From Muricea muricata (lineage: Eukaryota; Cnidaria; Anthozoa; Malacalcyonacea; Plexauridae), in the NCBI GenBank assembly GCA_963855995.1, contig OY979726.1, positions 1,452,501 to 1,516,500 of the forward strand: 64,000 nucleotides of DNA, in the 5' to 3' direction. A model generated the notes under the pieces. The model ran no database searches, was not told where the DNA came from, and worked only from the letters and a program-made list of their open reading frames with translations. The position numbers were made by a program, and so were the translations under genes. Positions 10,495 through 21,885 of the stretch are shown here, piece after piece (position 1 is the stretch's first letter; the number at the start of each line of letters is the position of its first letter).

Positions 10495-10844
10495 ATGGAC
10501 TTACCTCGGGGCTTTGGAGATGATCGATGTAAGATATACTGTTAATTTTTACTTGTATTTTGTTCTTTAATTTAAAATTTTATTTCTACCGCTGTGTCAA
10601 CTACTGACAATCTATACATTGAGAGCCAGGGGCAAGCTATTGTTTTATCTTATTGCCCTACTACACTAGTTTTTTCAACAATCATCTAAGCTTATATTTG
10701 TAATATTATGAGGAAAAAGTCCTATTATGCAAATGTGTATTGGAGATAAATATCTATTGTCCTGCACACTTGGCAGTTGGTCTACTTGACACTTGTTAAT
10801 TGAGATTGAGGTATATGCCCTCAATCCTCATTATTCCCTTTTTT

Positions 10845-11575
10845 ATGTGTTTGCTCTTATTTCTCAATCTTAAAATGTCTTTAAAAATTAAAATGACTTC
10901 GCAAACTACATCCAGCTTAAATCTGAAGTCATTCGGAAGTGGACGCCGAAAAGAAAATTTGCTTTGAATCCAAGCATTGTTCAACTCATAATGCAATATT
11001 TGCAAATAACCTTCCATCATTTCCATTTTTGTGTGCCTGGATGTTTTTCTCAATCCTAAAATGCATTTCAAAATCAAAATGACTTTACAAACTACATCCA
11101 GTTCAAATTTGAAGTCATTCGGAAGTGGACGCCGAAAAGAAAATTGACATTGAATGCAAGCCATGTTACTGTTATGATGCAATATTTGCAAATAACTTTC
11201 CATTATTTCAATTTTTTTGTGCCTGGATGTCTTTCTCAATCCTAAAATGCATTTCAAAATCAAAATGACTTTAAAAACCACATCCAGTTCAAATTTGAGG
11301 TCATTTGGAAGAGGACGCCGAAAAGAAAATTGACATTGAATGCAAGCCATGTTACTGTTATGATGTAATATTTGCAAATAACCCTCCTTTATAAATTATC
11401 TATTTTTTGTGCCTGGATGTCTTTCTCAATGCTAACATGCATTTTAAAATCAAAACGACTTAACAAACCAGATCCAGTTCAAATTTGAAGTCATTCGGAA
11501 GTGGATGCCGAAAAGAAAATTGACATTAAATGCAAGCCATGTTACTGTTATGATGTAATATTTACCATTTGTGTT
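10845..11575. repeat. 186-190-bp tandem repeat, four units
   Basis: Units align at 10855, 11041, 11227 and 11417 (core TTTCTCAATCCTAAAATGC). Spacing is 186, 186 and 190 bp. Units 3 and 4 share most bases; unit 1 is most diverged. It lies in intron 1 of the small gene. The long open frame on the minus strand is produced by the repeat and is not a gene. Confidence 0.9.
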
Positions 11576-11638
11576 ACATTGTATCAATTTGTATTATTAC
11601 TTTCACAGTGACATTTTACAAGTGCCATAAAGTCCAGC

Positions 11639-11839
11639 TGTGCCGATCGGGCAAATTGCAGGCACTCCGCCCGCGTTGATTATGAAAATTTATGCAAGGA
11701 CGAAAAAAAGAACGTTTTGGGATTGTGAGGGACGAGCGATTGTGATTTTGTAAGACAGAAATCCATTTGTAATTTTATTTTTTATGATTAAATTTCTACG
11801 TTAAAGAAAGGTGTGCAATTCATTAGTGCGTCCGCACAC
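11639..11839 (+). repeat. 5' LTR of the BEL element
   Basis: 201 bp, identical to 17158-17358. It should contain the promoter; no clear TATA box is visible. Confidence 0.95.
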
Positions 11840-11885
11840 TTTTTGGTGCCGTGACCAGGATTCAAAGGGATATTTTAACGACAAA

Positions 11886-14800
11886 ATGAGCGATAGTGAG
11901 CGAAGCGAAGCGAAGCAGAGTGAGCAAAATTTACAAAATGAAATCGACAAAGAAATACAAAAACTGGTCTACTACGCAGAGAGTTTCGACGAAACAAGGA
12001 ACGAAGGGGATCTTGACGAAATGAAGATTACAAGAGATCGAGGAAAAGCTATTTTGGACAAAATAAACACTTTAGTAGCGAATTGTCAAGAACTAAAGAT
12101 CGAACACGGCGAAACGGCTAGAAACGTTCGACAATGGCGAAAGGAAATTAAGGAAAAGTACATGCCCCTAGTGGAAGGTATGAGAAAGTTTTCAGAAGCT
12201 TATGACGAAAAGCAGCGACAGATAAATGATGAAATCGAACGGAAAAAACAAGAAGCAGAGCGTGAGAAAGAAGAACGTCGTCAGCGACAAATACGAGACC
12301 GCGAAAGAGAAACTTGGGAAGAGAAATTTAACGCAGAACTACGAATGACCGAAAGAAAAATTGAAATGGAAACACAGGCGAAGGCGAGTTTGGCAAAACT
12401 TCCGCGTTTAAAGATCACACCTTTTAAAGGAACGGCAGCGGACTGGGTACGATTTGAAAATATGTTTATCACGCAAGTGGATAGTCGACCAATATCTAGT
12501 GAAGAGAAATTTGGGTATTTGTTAGAGTCTGTGGTACCCAAGGTAAGAGATAGAATTTCTAACCTTAAACCCAGCACAATGGGATATAAGATGGCATGGG
12601 AACGCTTGAAAACAGAGTATGGGCAAACCAGAGTGGTCATTAGTGCACACTTGGACGAGATCATAAACTTGCCAACTATCAGAGGAACAAATCATGACAG
12701 AATTCAAGAATTTTATGATAAGTTAAGCAACAATTTTGATGCACTACAAACCCTAGGAGAGGGAGACAAGTTACAAGGGTTCATGATGAACACTCTGAAC
12801 AAACTGCCCCATGTAAAACCTGATTTGGTAAGGGTGGACTACAAGTGGGAAGAATGGGACATGGAAGCCCTTATTACCAACTTACAAGCCTGGTTGAGGA
12901 GAAACAAATCTGAGGAGAGCCCTAAACCCCCAGTTGATCATCGGAAACGGGAAAGAAATTGGTTTGGTGGGGATGGGAAGCAAAAACCAAAGTGTATATT
13001 CTGCAATGAAGACCATTGGAGTGATGAGTGTAAGAAAGTAGTTACACAAGAGGCAAGAAAGAAATTCTTTGTCAGCAAAGGTTTATGTTTCAATTGTGGG
13101 CGTACTGGGCATAGGGGGTCTCAGTGCCACAGTCGTGGCTGTTTTAAGTGTGGTTCAAGACATCACACTAGCATATGCGACAAACAACAAAACAAAAGGT
13201 CAGAGACGGGGGGAGTACTACACGGATACAGTGGGTCTACAGGAAATACTTCATTACCAGCCATCATACCGGTCAATGTTCAAGGAGAGGTCATGTGGGC
13301 TTATTTAGACACTGGTTCCAGTAAGAACTTTGTTTCTCGGGATGCAGTAAAAAAGCTAAATTTGAAGCCAGAACGTCACGAACAGAGGGAAATTGTCACT
13401 TTGAATGGGTTGACAAAGCAATCAATGCCCATTTACAAAATTAAAATCAATGCCCTTAGTGGGGAAGCCCAAGAAGAAATAGAAGTAACGGGGTCCAAAC
13501 TACCTGATTTCACAACCGTTAGGAGACCTAACATTCCTGATCTGAAATTGTCGCATGAACATATGAAGGACAAAACATTTTATTACACTGAAGATGGTAA
13601 ATGTCAAATTCACTTTATACTCGGAGACAAAACATTCAGTCGCATTCGTACAGAAAACGTGTGCAAAGGGGGAGAAGGGGACCCAATAGTTGAAGAAACA
13701 AGTTTTGGTTGGGTAGTTCATGGTGGTGATGACTACAGTGATGATCAATGTATGTTCACTAGAGATACGAGTGACTGTGAGAAACTGTTTAGCTTAGACG
13801 TTTTGGGAGTGGAAGATAGGGGAGACACTAACAGTGAGATTTTGAACGAGTTCAAGGAGAACATTACGAGAAAGGACGACGGAAGGTACCAGATTACATT
13901 CCCATGGATTTCGGGCAGAAAACCTACGGATACAAATGAACAGCAAAGCAGAAAACGGCTGCAGTACGTGAATAGGAAGTTAGATAAAACACCGGAACTT
14001 AAACAAGAATATGATGATATCGTAAACCAACAATTAAGCGCTGGTGTGGTCGAGAATGTCCCAGAAATCCCTACTGGAGATCGCGTTTACTATATGCCAC
14101 ATAAACCAGTTGTACGTCAAAAGGCAACCACGACAAAAGTTCGAATGGTTTTTGATGCGAGCGCCAAACCCAACGCAACATCTGACAGCATCAACGATTG
14201 TATGTTTACTGGCCCCCCCTTGCAGCCTCATCTTTGGGACATACTTGTGCGAACCCGCTTAATGCAAAATCTAGTTCTTGCAGACATACAGAAGGCCTTC
14301 CTTCAGATTGAGGTTAGAGAAGAAGATCGCGACTCGTTTAGATTTCTGTACAACGTAAACGGCATCGAGAATCACCTGCGATTTACTCGCGTACCGTTTG
14401 GGGCGGAGGCGAGCCCTTTCATTCTGGGAGCCACATTGCAACACCACCTCGAAAATCAACCCTCTGAATATGAAGATACCATCGACTCGTTAAAGGAAAA
14501 CACTTACGTGGATAATCTGCTACACGGAGGAGACGATGTGGCAAGCTTAGCAAAGTTTAAAGAAGAAGCTACCGATATACTCGAAAGCGGTAAATTTCCG
14601 GTTCATAAGTGGGAAAGTAATGTCGAATGGTTAGAGAGCAACGACGTGGAAAATCCTACGAAGCTTCTGGGACACGTATGGGACAAACGAGAAGAATCGC
14701 TCGAGGTAACAGTTCCTAATTACCCAGAACACGAACCAATCACCAAAAGAAGCATTCTCAGTCATCTCGGCAGCATCTACGACCCGTTAGGCGTGATCTC

Positions 14801-17084
14801 ACCGACCCTTGCCGAAGGTAAACGAATCTACCGCGACGTCTGCAACGAGAAAAAATTTTGGAACGCGGAAGTTAACCCCCAGTTAAAGTATCAGTGGTCA
14901 AAGTGGACGAAACAGCTAAGGAACGTTAAGGTGCCACGAAGCATTAATAAAAGTATCAGAAGAGTGAAGGTAGTTCACTTACATATTTTTGCGGATGCGA
15001 GCACTTTGGCTTGTTGTGCAGCAGCTATCGCAGTGGTGGAGGGCGATACGGGCGTCGTCAAAGGTCTTCTAGCGTCAAAGTCAAGAATATCAAAACGTGA
15101 TACCTCAATTCCAAGGCTCGAACTTGTCAGTGGTCACATGGCCGCTAACATGGCAAGAAATCTGTGCAACGCGCTTCGTGGATGGCCGATCAATGGTGTG
15201 ACGGTGTGGATGGATAGCCTCGTAGCCTTGTTCTGGATAAACAATCCTGGCAAACCTTGGAAGGTGTTCGTAGCCAACAGAGTCAAGAAAATAGCGCAAA
15301 TAACAGACGAAGTAAATATTACATGGAAATATTGTCCCACAAAAATGAATCTCGCGGATTTGGGAAGCAGGGGTGCATCGATTGATAAGCTCCACAACCA
15401 AGAATGGTTCACTGGACCGGAGTGGCTTCTCAACAAAGAAAATTGGCCCGAGCAGCCGGAGCTAAAGAAGAACCAAGCAACACACCAAGAGCACAAAGTT
15501 ACAGAAACCGTCTTCCTTTGCGAAGAGAAAGAAGCAGATGAATGGGATGAGCTGCTTGATCGAAGTACATACTGGCGTACCTTACGAGTGACAGCATGGA
15601 TTTTGCGCTTCGTCAGCAACTGTCGGTTCAAAGCTAAGAAAAGTCAGCGAACGAAAGGCCCACTAACGACGGAGGAGATCGTCGACGCCAGAGATAAATG
15701 GGTAAGAAGAGTGCAAAGCAATGACGTACCAGAATCTCTGCAATCACCGGGGTGGAAATTGATAGAAGACACTACGAACGGAGTATTGAAATGTGAGGGA
15801 AGAATCGCAGGATATCAACCAACGTACTTGAGAGAAGGGACATTTGTGAACAAACTTATTGCTCACGTCCATAACGAGATGCATCTGGGAGTAGCGAGTA
15901 CAATGTCATTAATCCGAGAGAACTGGTGGATTCCTCAACTCAGATCAAAGGTTAAGAAAGTGATCGGAAACTGCAATGTTTGTAAAGTTTTCTCAGCAAA
16001 GCCTTTTAAAGCCCCAGTGACCTCTCAACTACCCGAATTCCGCACGACGCCTGGGAGACCATTCGAAACTACGGGAGTGGACTTCGCAGGTCCTCTGATT
16101 TATAAAGTGACGAAGAAGGAAGAAGGGAAATGCTATGTAATCATATTTACGTGCGCAACGTCTCGGGCAGTACATTTAGAGCTGGCAAAATCACAAACCG
16201 CAAGCGAATTTCAAGAGAAGCTGAACTCGTTCATCACAAGGAAAACGCGGCCAAGTCGTATTGTATCGGACAACGCCACTACATTTATAGCGACGTCGAA
16301 GTGGATAAAACAAATCAGGAAGAGTGAACGTCTACATGATTATTTGGCGACCCAGAACATACATTGGAAATTCAATCTCGCTAAGTCTCCATGGTGGGGA
16401 GGACTATATGAACGGCTAATTAAAGAGATTAAAACGACGCTTTACAAGACCTTAGGAAAATCGCACCTGCTGTTCAACCAATTAGAGACGGTGATATTGG
16501 ATATCGAGAGGCATTTGAATAACCGACCTCTAACATATGTCGAAAGTAATCAAGAGGAAGAGCAGGTCCTAACTCCAAATACTATTCTATGGGGACAAAA
16601 TTCATACGCATTTGGAGAAGTAAACGAGCAAGAAGATGATGATGATGTAGTCGGTGCTTTGCACAAGCGTCTCACTTTGGCCAGACAACACGCATGGGCA
16701 AGGTGGCAGCGGGAATACGTTCATGGGTTAATGGAGTACCATCGTATGAATAAAACTATATCACCAGTACCAGAGATGGGGGAGATTGTACTAATTGTTG
16801 GAGAAGAAAAGAACCGAGGACGTTGGATGAAAGGCAAAGTGGTCAAACACGTGAAAGGAAAGGACGGTGTTATTAGGGGAGTTGTTGTCTTACACAAAGG
16901 TAATTACTTGGAACGACCCGTGCAGTTGGTATGTCCTTTAGAGATACGGAGTGCAGTTAAAGAAGATCAAGAAACGCACAACGCATGTAACAAAGAAAAC
17001 GAACACAAAACCAAGAAAAGACAAGAAAGGAAGTCAGCAGCGATTGCAAAGGAGAAGATTAAGGAACAGTCTAAGGACGATTAA
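11886..17084 (+). CDS. BEL/Pao Gag-Pol polyprotein
   Basis: 1,732 residues from ATG 11886; the frame stays open upstream into the LTR but has no better ATG. Order of parts: coiled-coil, Glu/Lys-rich N-terminus; Gag-like region typical of BEL (about 180-350); Cys/His knuckles near 370, 401 ([14 protein letters not shown]) and 419; aspartic protease with DTG at about 475; reverse transcriptase (VRMVFDAS near 751, ADIQKAF near 798, YVDN near 873 where most RTs have YVDD); RNase H with FADAS near 1035; integrase zinc-binding HH-CC near 1326; integrase core with D in GVDFAGPL (about 1399), D in SDNATTF (about 1462) and E in YERLIKEIK (about 1509); C-terminal domain shared by BEL integrases (about 1600-1690). 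All catalytic motifs look present. It copies the element through RNA and integrates it. Confidence 0.95.
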   Translation: MSDSERSEAKQSEQNLQNEIDKEIQKLVYYAESFDETRNEGDLDEMKITRDRGKAILDKINTLVANCQELKIEHGETARNVRQWRKEIKEKYMPLVEGMRKFSEAYDEKQRQINDEIERKKQEAEREKEERRQRQIRDRERETWEEKFNAELRMTERKIEMETQAKASLAKLPRLKITPFKGTAADWVRFENMFITQVDSRPISSEEKFGYLLESVVPKVRDRISNLKPSTMGYKMAWERLKTEYGQTRVVISAHLDEIINLPTIRGTNHDRIQEFYDKLSNNFDALQTLGEGDKLQGFMMNTLNKLPHVKPDLVRVDYKWEEWDMEALITNLQAWLRRNKSEESPKPPVDHRKRERNWFGGDGKQKPKCIFCNEDHWSDECKKVVTQEARKKFFVSKGLCFNCGRTGHRGSQCHSRGCFKCGSRHHTSICDKQQNKRSETGGVLHGYSGSTGNTSLPAIIPVNVQGEVMWAYLDTGSSKNFVSRDAVKKLNLKPERHEQREIVTLNGLTKQSMPIYKIKINALSGEAQEEIEVTGSKLPDFTTVRRPNIPDLKLSHEHMKDKTFYYTEDGKCQIHFILGDKTFSRIRTENVCKGGEGDPIVEETSFGWVVHGGDDYSDDQCMFTRDTSDCEKLFSLDVLGVEDRGDTNSEILNEFKENITRKDDGRYQITFPWISGRKPTDTNEQQSRKRLQYVNRKLDKTPELKQEYDDIVNQQLSAGVVENVPEIPTGDRVYYMPHKPVVRQKATTTKVRMVFDASAKPNATSDSINDCMFTGPPLQPHLWDILVRTRLMQNLVLADIQKAFLQIEVREEDRDSFRFLYNVNGIENHLRFTRVPFGAEASPFILGATLQHHLENQPSEYEDTIDSLKENTYVDNLLHGGDDVASLAKFKEEATDILESGKFPVHKWESNVEWLESNDVENPTKLLGHVWDKREESLEVTVPNYPEHEPITKRSILSHLGSIYDPLGVISPTLAEGKRIYRDVCNEKKFWNAEVNPQLKYQWSKWTKQLRNVKVPRSINKSIRRVKVVHLHIFADASTLACCAAAIAVVEGDTGVVKGLLASKSRISKRDTSIPRLELVSGHMAANMARNLCNALRGWPINGVTVWMDSLVALFWINNPGKPWKVFVANRVKKIAQITDEVNITWKYCPTKMNLADLGSRGASIDKLHNQEWFTGPEWLLNKENWPEQPELKKNQATHQEHKVTETVFLCEEKEADEWDELLDRSTYWRTLRVTAWILRFVSNCRFKAKKSQRTKGPLTTEEIVDARDKWVRRVQSNDVPESLQSPGWKLIEDTTNGVLKCEGRIAGYQPTYLREGTFVNKLIAHVHNEMHLGVASTMSLIRENWWIPQLRSKVKKVIGNCNVCKVFSAKPFKAPVTSQLPEFRTTPGRPFETTGVDFAGPLIYKVTKKEEGKCYVIIFTCATSRAVHLELAKSQTASEFQEKLNSFITRKTRPSRIVSDNATTFIATSKWIKQIRKSERLHDYLATQNIHWKFNLAKSPWWGGLYERLIKEIKTTLYKTLGKSHLLFNQLETVILDIERHLNNRPLTYVESNQEEEQVLTPNTILWGQNSYAFGEVNEQEDDDDVVGALHKRLTLARQHAWARWQREYVHGLMEYHRMNKTISPVPEMGEIVLIVGEEKNRGRWMKGKVVKHVKGKDGVIRGVVVLHKGNYLERPVQLVCPLEIRSAVKEDQETHNACNKENEHKTKKRQERKSAAIAKEKIKEQSKDD

Positions 17085-17157
17085 AGAAACTTTAGTAACT
17101 TTAGGAAGTTGTTGTTGTTTAAAAATTTAAAATACATTTAAATTTGTTAGGGGAGTG

Positions 17158-17358
17158 TGTGCCGATCGGGCAAATTGCAGGCACTCCGCCCGCGTTGATT
17201 ATGAAAATTTATGCAAGGACGAAAAAAAGAACGTTTTGGGATTGTGAGGGACGAGCGATTGTGATTTTGTAAGACAGAAATCCATTTGTAATTTTATTTT
17301 TTATGATTAAATTTCTACGTTAAAGAAAGGTGTGCAATTCATTAGTGCGTCCGCACAC
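17158..17358 (+). repeat. 3' LTR of the BEL element
   Basis: 201 bp, identical to the 5' LTR. Followed at once by AGC, the putative target duplication, and the rest of the host exon. Confidence 0.95.
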
Positions 17359-17742
17359 AGCGGTCTTGGAAGAGAATTGGAACTAAGCATGAACTAGAAA
17401 AGGTATTTTCAACTCAAACCATTATTCATTGATTAGGCCATTTTTTATGATTTTTAAAACCAACCAAATTATGTCTGAGTGCTACCATTAACAGGTACTG
17501 TCCACACCAACAATCATGACTCATGTTCCTTTCAAATTAATTTGATCATTGTATTTTAAATGATAAAAACACATTTTAAACACATGAAAATAAACACATG
17601 GGTGGGTGGGACCTAATTATTGGGATTCTGCCCGACCAGGCATAATTTAAATCATGCATATATAGTGTATCATAATGTGCAAAAATATCAGAATTTCTAA
17701 GAAGATCTTTTCTTGCAGGCTATTAAAGAAAACAAAAAATGA

Positions 17743-19358
17743 AAGATGAAAATGAATATTTATTAAATCACAGATTATTATTTATGCTACAATCTATTCT
17801 TGTGTGAATATAATGAAAATGTTTATAACTTTATACAGTAGACAGAATATTCCACAATGTGCAGGTTTTTGTCACCCAGCACTGACAGAATGAGGTTGAT
17901 GTTTTCAGATACTGTAATCATATCCTCAAGATTGTAATAGTAATATCACAGAGATCTATAAAAAAATACTTTCATGGTTAACTAGTAGAAGAATTGATTT
18001 ACTTCAGGTTACTGGGGGGGGGGGGGGTCTGAGTTAATTCCTAGGCAATTATGAAAGAAAAAAATAAAATATTTGGCCCTTATGACCATACAGGCAATTT
18101 TGTTTTGATGTCAACATGCTTTGCTCCTTGAGCCTGTCTGGTGTTTTTACCAATAACGCATGCTGCCTCAGTTGACTGTCAGGCCCTGCTTTATGACCAG
18201 TCCTGGTTCAGCAACCTTCCTACCAGATTGTTGCATCCACCATGCTGGTGTAATTCAAAACTTTACAGTAAACATATGACTGAAAATTTTATTTTCATTC
18301 CTAAAAAGGGCTTTTCAGATTATATAGCCTATGGCATGAAGTTGTATACTGAATGCCTGTAAATGAGTAAAAAACTGAATGCCTGTAAAATTAGTAAATT
18401 GAAGTAAAGGGATTTAAAATTACAAATGCTCGAATTTTTCTTAAAAATGCAAAATCCTTTAACGTTTTCCATGTACTTATGTTATCAACGAGTCGTGAAC
18501 AAGCTGATCATCATCCAGAGCACGAAAGCAGTGGCTTTCAATCAGTTTTATTATTAATTTAAAATAGCAGATAATTTTGCAGCTAAAATATGCTCACTCC
18601 TGAGTCAGATACGTGTGCATATTAACATAATAATTCAAATAACGTCCATTAAATACGATATTACACTTACCACGTTACCCTTCTTTATATTTAGCAATGT
18701 TTTGCCTCATGACATAACCAAAAATCCAGTAAAATTCTGTTTTTCTTCGCAAATATTTTTGGAAAACTTTCAAAACAGAAAATGGCGGCAGAACATTTTT
18801 TCGCGAAGGCTTGGTCGCTAAGTTTTGAGCGGTTTTCGCAAAAAATACGCGACTTTCTAAAAAATCTCCTCTTAATCATTTGCAAAAAATATTGCAAAAA
18901 TATACAAAAAAACCCCTCTCGTTTTGCGAGTATGTAAAGCTCTTTTATTGATACAAGTACTCAAGTACAACGCATACGGCTATCTTATAAGACTTTATAA
19001 CTGTTTGTACAGAAATGCTCATCCTATGTCTTTTAATACGCTTTTCTGATGAAAATATAAATCAACTTGCACAATCAGCGAGACATTACAGCGTGAATGA
19101 TTTTGCATGTTTCTCACACTTTTTAGCCATGGACTCAATTCATAAAGAGGTTAATAAAAGCAAGCCTTTCAAAAAAAAATTAATATTAATCCTAATAGAA
19201 CTGTAAGACTTAAAAATTGTGTATAGTGCAGATTTTATACGTCATCTTTTTTCATCGTCAGAGCGTATTTTATTGTAGCTGTTTTCTAAAAAACTGTTCA
19301 AAAGTTATATAAGTAGAAGAGGCAACTGTAGTAATCAAGAGGTACTGTTTGGGGAAAC
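17743..19358. other. Intergenic, no gene recognised
   Basis: Contains a G-run of about 14 bases at 18004-18018 and AT-rich sequence. Short open frames here (for example at 18141 and 18615) have no recognisable content. Confidence 0.5.
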
Positions 19359-19441
19359 ATGCCAAACACATGTGTAATTCGTGGATGCAAAAACAGGGGA
19401 GTTCCTGGGCAAAAGGAAGAAATAACTATTGCTTTTCATAG
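19359..19441 (+). CDS. Single THAP-domain first exon
   Basis: ATG 19359 opens MPNTCVIRGCKNRGVPG, then KEEITIAFHR, and ends at a GTAATG donor. This is the N-terminal third of a THAP zinc finger with the C-x4-C pair in its usual place near the start. I could not find a following exon carrying the C-x2-H pair in the next 900 bp. It may be an orphan exon of a decayed gene or transposon, or its next exon may be distant. Confidence 0.55.
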
Positions 19442-20332
19442 GTAATGACAATTATGTTAATACATTAAAGAATAAAATGACAACACTTGGATAAATACAG
19501 AGATTTAATACTCTAATATTAAAGCACTATATGGGCAAAATACACAATTTTTTCAACAAACTAATATTGTTTAGAGGTCAATAGTTTGAGTAAAAGATTA
19601 AATGAGAATTTGTTATATACTCCCTGTTTAAAACAAAGTTGTTGTAGCTTGTATAACTGTTGACTCGATGAAATTCGAACATTGAACATTTGCCTTTTAA
19701 CACAGCCATCTGCCTTTCTACGTTCGTGGTAATTAATCATTTCGATTAAACAAATATATTTGTTTCATATTGTGAAGTAAAAAAAAATCTTTAAAAAATA
19801 AAAATTCGCTCTCCAACTCGCGTTCTTACAAGCTTCGCCGTCGATAGTCTTGCCAAAAACATTCTGCCTTCCTGCAGAGTTCTCGCGGGAGTGATGGGCG
19901 CGGGACATAAACACGCGTTTCTGGAAGTCAAACACGCGTGTCTGGAAGTCAAAATTGGCTTCAAATCCTGTATTACCGGCTTAACTGAAGGTAGTTTCAC
20001 ACACAAATTCTGCGAAGTATACTTTTCGCAAAGGATCACGGACATCCGCTTGTAACGGTGAATTTGCAATTAAAATTTCGCCACGGGAAAGCTTGTGGCA
20101 GAAAATGAACTAGCGATAATGACTGTAGGGTATGACAGCACCACTCTATGACCAGCTGCCTAGCGTATTTTACAAAACGTATGTCTGGAAAGATTGTACC
20201 AGGTGACTCTTCGCGTCCTCCCATACCGACCCTGTTTTCGGTATTCCGGTACTCTATATATTTTATTCGAGGTACATATACTGTATCTAGATTGTATATT
20301 ACAGGTATTTGGTATCTTATTCAGGTATACAA
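19442..20332. other. No gene recognised; 21-bp duplication
   Basis: Positions about 19914-19955 hold two copies of a 21-bp unit (CACGCGT.TCTGGAAGTCAAA). Otherwise nothing supportable. Confidence 0.45.
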
Positions 20333-20334
20333 TA

Positions 20335-20992
20335 GGGCCATTTCTACGAGCGAAAATAAGCCGCGGCTTAAATAAGTCGAGAACACAGCCTTTTATACGC
20401 CAGTTTTATTAAATTTATTAAAATAGCCCAAAACACTCGTATAAATAGGACAACACATCATATAAACAGACTTGCCTTGGTCGCAAACATCATATTAATA
20501 AACTAAACTAATAATAAATAATATCAATAAACATCGTATAAATAGACTTGCCTTGGTCGCGAACGAAGCGTTTTTACGAGGTTTTCCCGCCTAAAATTGG
20601 CCGCGGCCAATTTAAGACGAGGCCCGAACCCTGGGCTAAAATTAGCCGCGGCTTATTTTAGGGTCATGTCTTTATAGGATACCCTAAAGGTCGAAATGTC
20701 GAGAGAGCACTGGGTTTCTTACTCACTGGGACTGTATCTACTACAAATTTAGCTAAAGCGCGAGCCCGAAGGGCGAGTAATGATTGTCACGCTACGCGCT
20801 CCTCTTTAGCTAAATTTGGTGAAGTAGATACAGTCCCAGTGAGTGAGAAACCCAGTGCCCTGTCGACATTTCGACCTTTAGGGTATCCTATAAAGCCATG
20901 ACCCTTATTTTAGTCGCAAAGAAATTGTACGTTTATACAGACGTTCTCGACTTATTTAAGCCGCGGCTTATTCTCGCTCGTATAAATGGCCC
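20335..20992. mobile_element. Foldback MITE with TA target duplication
   Basis: Terminal repeats of about 50 bp (20335-20384 and 20943-20992, two mismatches) begin GGGCCATTT and contain AATAAGCCGCGGCTTA. They are flanked by TA (20333-20334, 20993-20994), as in Tc1/mariner-type elements. Inside is a second inverted repeat, 20661-20758 with 20814-20904, around a loop, and two copies of an approximately 85-bp unit with CTTGCCTTGGTCGC. No coding capacity. Confidence 0.8.
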
Positions 20993-21885
20993 TAATGATA
21001 ATTAAGTGTGTATTACCTAACATTTTCGGTGTCTAGGACCTAGATTTCCTTCAAATTTAGGTATATTGGTATCCGACACAAAACCACGATCGCTGTATCC
21101 TTGCATGCTTTCCTAGCTGGCCGGAATGAGCAACGAATTAGAGAATTTCGACCGCAACGAATTTCGGAGTCATACAGTGAAAAGGTAGTTGAAATGGACA
21201 GTAAACATTGGCAATGGTCGACTGAATGCTCCGTTGCTTGACAAGCAATATTGAATTTACTATAACATAGGATGTCCTTACCTGCCAGAATATTTTTCAA
21301 GACGAAATATACCAATACACATCTTACTCAACGAGTTGCTTTATATCTGCAATATGGAAGTAAGGCCTAGAGAAGCCACATGCTGCTAACTTTGCACGAG
21401 ACTATTTTAACAGGGTTTTTTAAACGATAATTTACTCAAATACTTATCTAATCTAAAAGTCCTTTAACCTTTTTTAACTCGACCGGCTTCTTAGTGTTTC
21501 TTTAGTTCTTTGCTTGGAAGTTCTCAATAGATGCCTTAATTCTTCTTCTAGCAAATTTTGAAGTTTCACACAGGAAAATGGAAGGGAAAAAACCGCCTTG
21601 ATTTTGAGGACATGCTCGACTGCTTGGGAATTATTGGGCGAACAATATAGTCACGGTGTGACACCAATGCTGTCATCGCTAGATTTGCGACCTTTGTCGA
21701 ACTTTTGCAACAATAATCATTTGAAAGTCTCGCTCAGCGGTCTTTAAGCACACACAGCGAATTTAATAAACATTTTTTCATTAAAAATATAATATTCGAA
21801 AGCTCTAGCCATACAAAAATTTCCCAACCAATATAAACAGCTATTTACATATAAAGAGTGGCGGAAAAACTATATATATATATAT
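20993..21885. other. Intergenic, no gene recognised
   Basis: Nothing supportable except a (TA)n microsatellite at about 21871-21889 that forms the left edge of the duplicated block. Confidence 0.5.

Larger units (their letters stand above)
11639..17358 (+). mobile_element. Full-length BEL/Pao LTR retrotransposon, very young
   Basis: LTRs are 201 bp each (11639-11839 and 17158-17358), begin TGTGCCG, end CGCACAC, and are identical base for base by eye. A primer-binding site (TGGTGCCGTGACCAGG at about 11844) follows the 5' LTR, and a purine-rich tract (AGGGGAGTG) precedes the 3' LTR. The target duplication appears to be AGC (11636-11638 and 17359-17361), shorter than the usual 4-6 bp of this superfamily. 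One intact polyprotein frame fills the interior. Identical LTRs and an unbroken frame indicate recent, possibly current, activity. Confidence 0.95.
10495..17742 (+). pseudogene. Small three-exon gene, exon 2 split by a BEL retrotransposon
   Basis: Exon 1 is 10495-10528 (MDLPRGFGDDR, donor GTAAGA). Exon 2 begins at 11609 after TTTCACAG and continues to 11638, is broken by the retrotransposon, and resumes at 17359-17402 with a duplicated AGC (donor GTATTT). Exon 3 is 17719-17742 (acceptor TTTTCTTGCAG) with a TGA stop. Without the insert and one AGC copy the frame is open through all junctions and gives 42 residues, basic, with a single Cys. I do not recognise the protein. Conserved frame and good splice sites support a real gene; a two-allele situation, with the insertion on one haplotype only, is possible. 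Confidence 0.5.

Noticed and set aside
10796-11377. 193-residue open frame on the minus strand with internal repeats
   Set aside because: It is generated by the 186-bp tandem repeat; since 186 is a multiple of three the frame stays open without selection. No known domain.
15134-15631. 165-residue frame on the minus strand
   Set aside because: Antisense shadow of the BEL polyprotein.
19791-20069. 92-residue open frame on the minus strand
   Set aside because: Contains a 21-bp repeat and no recognisable domain or splice context.
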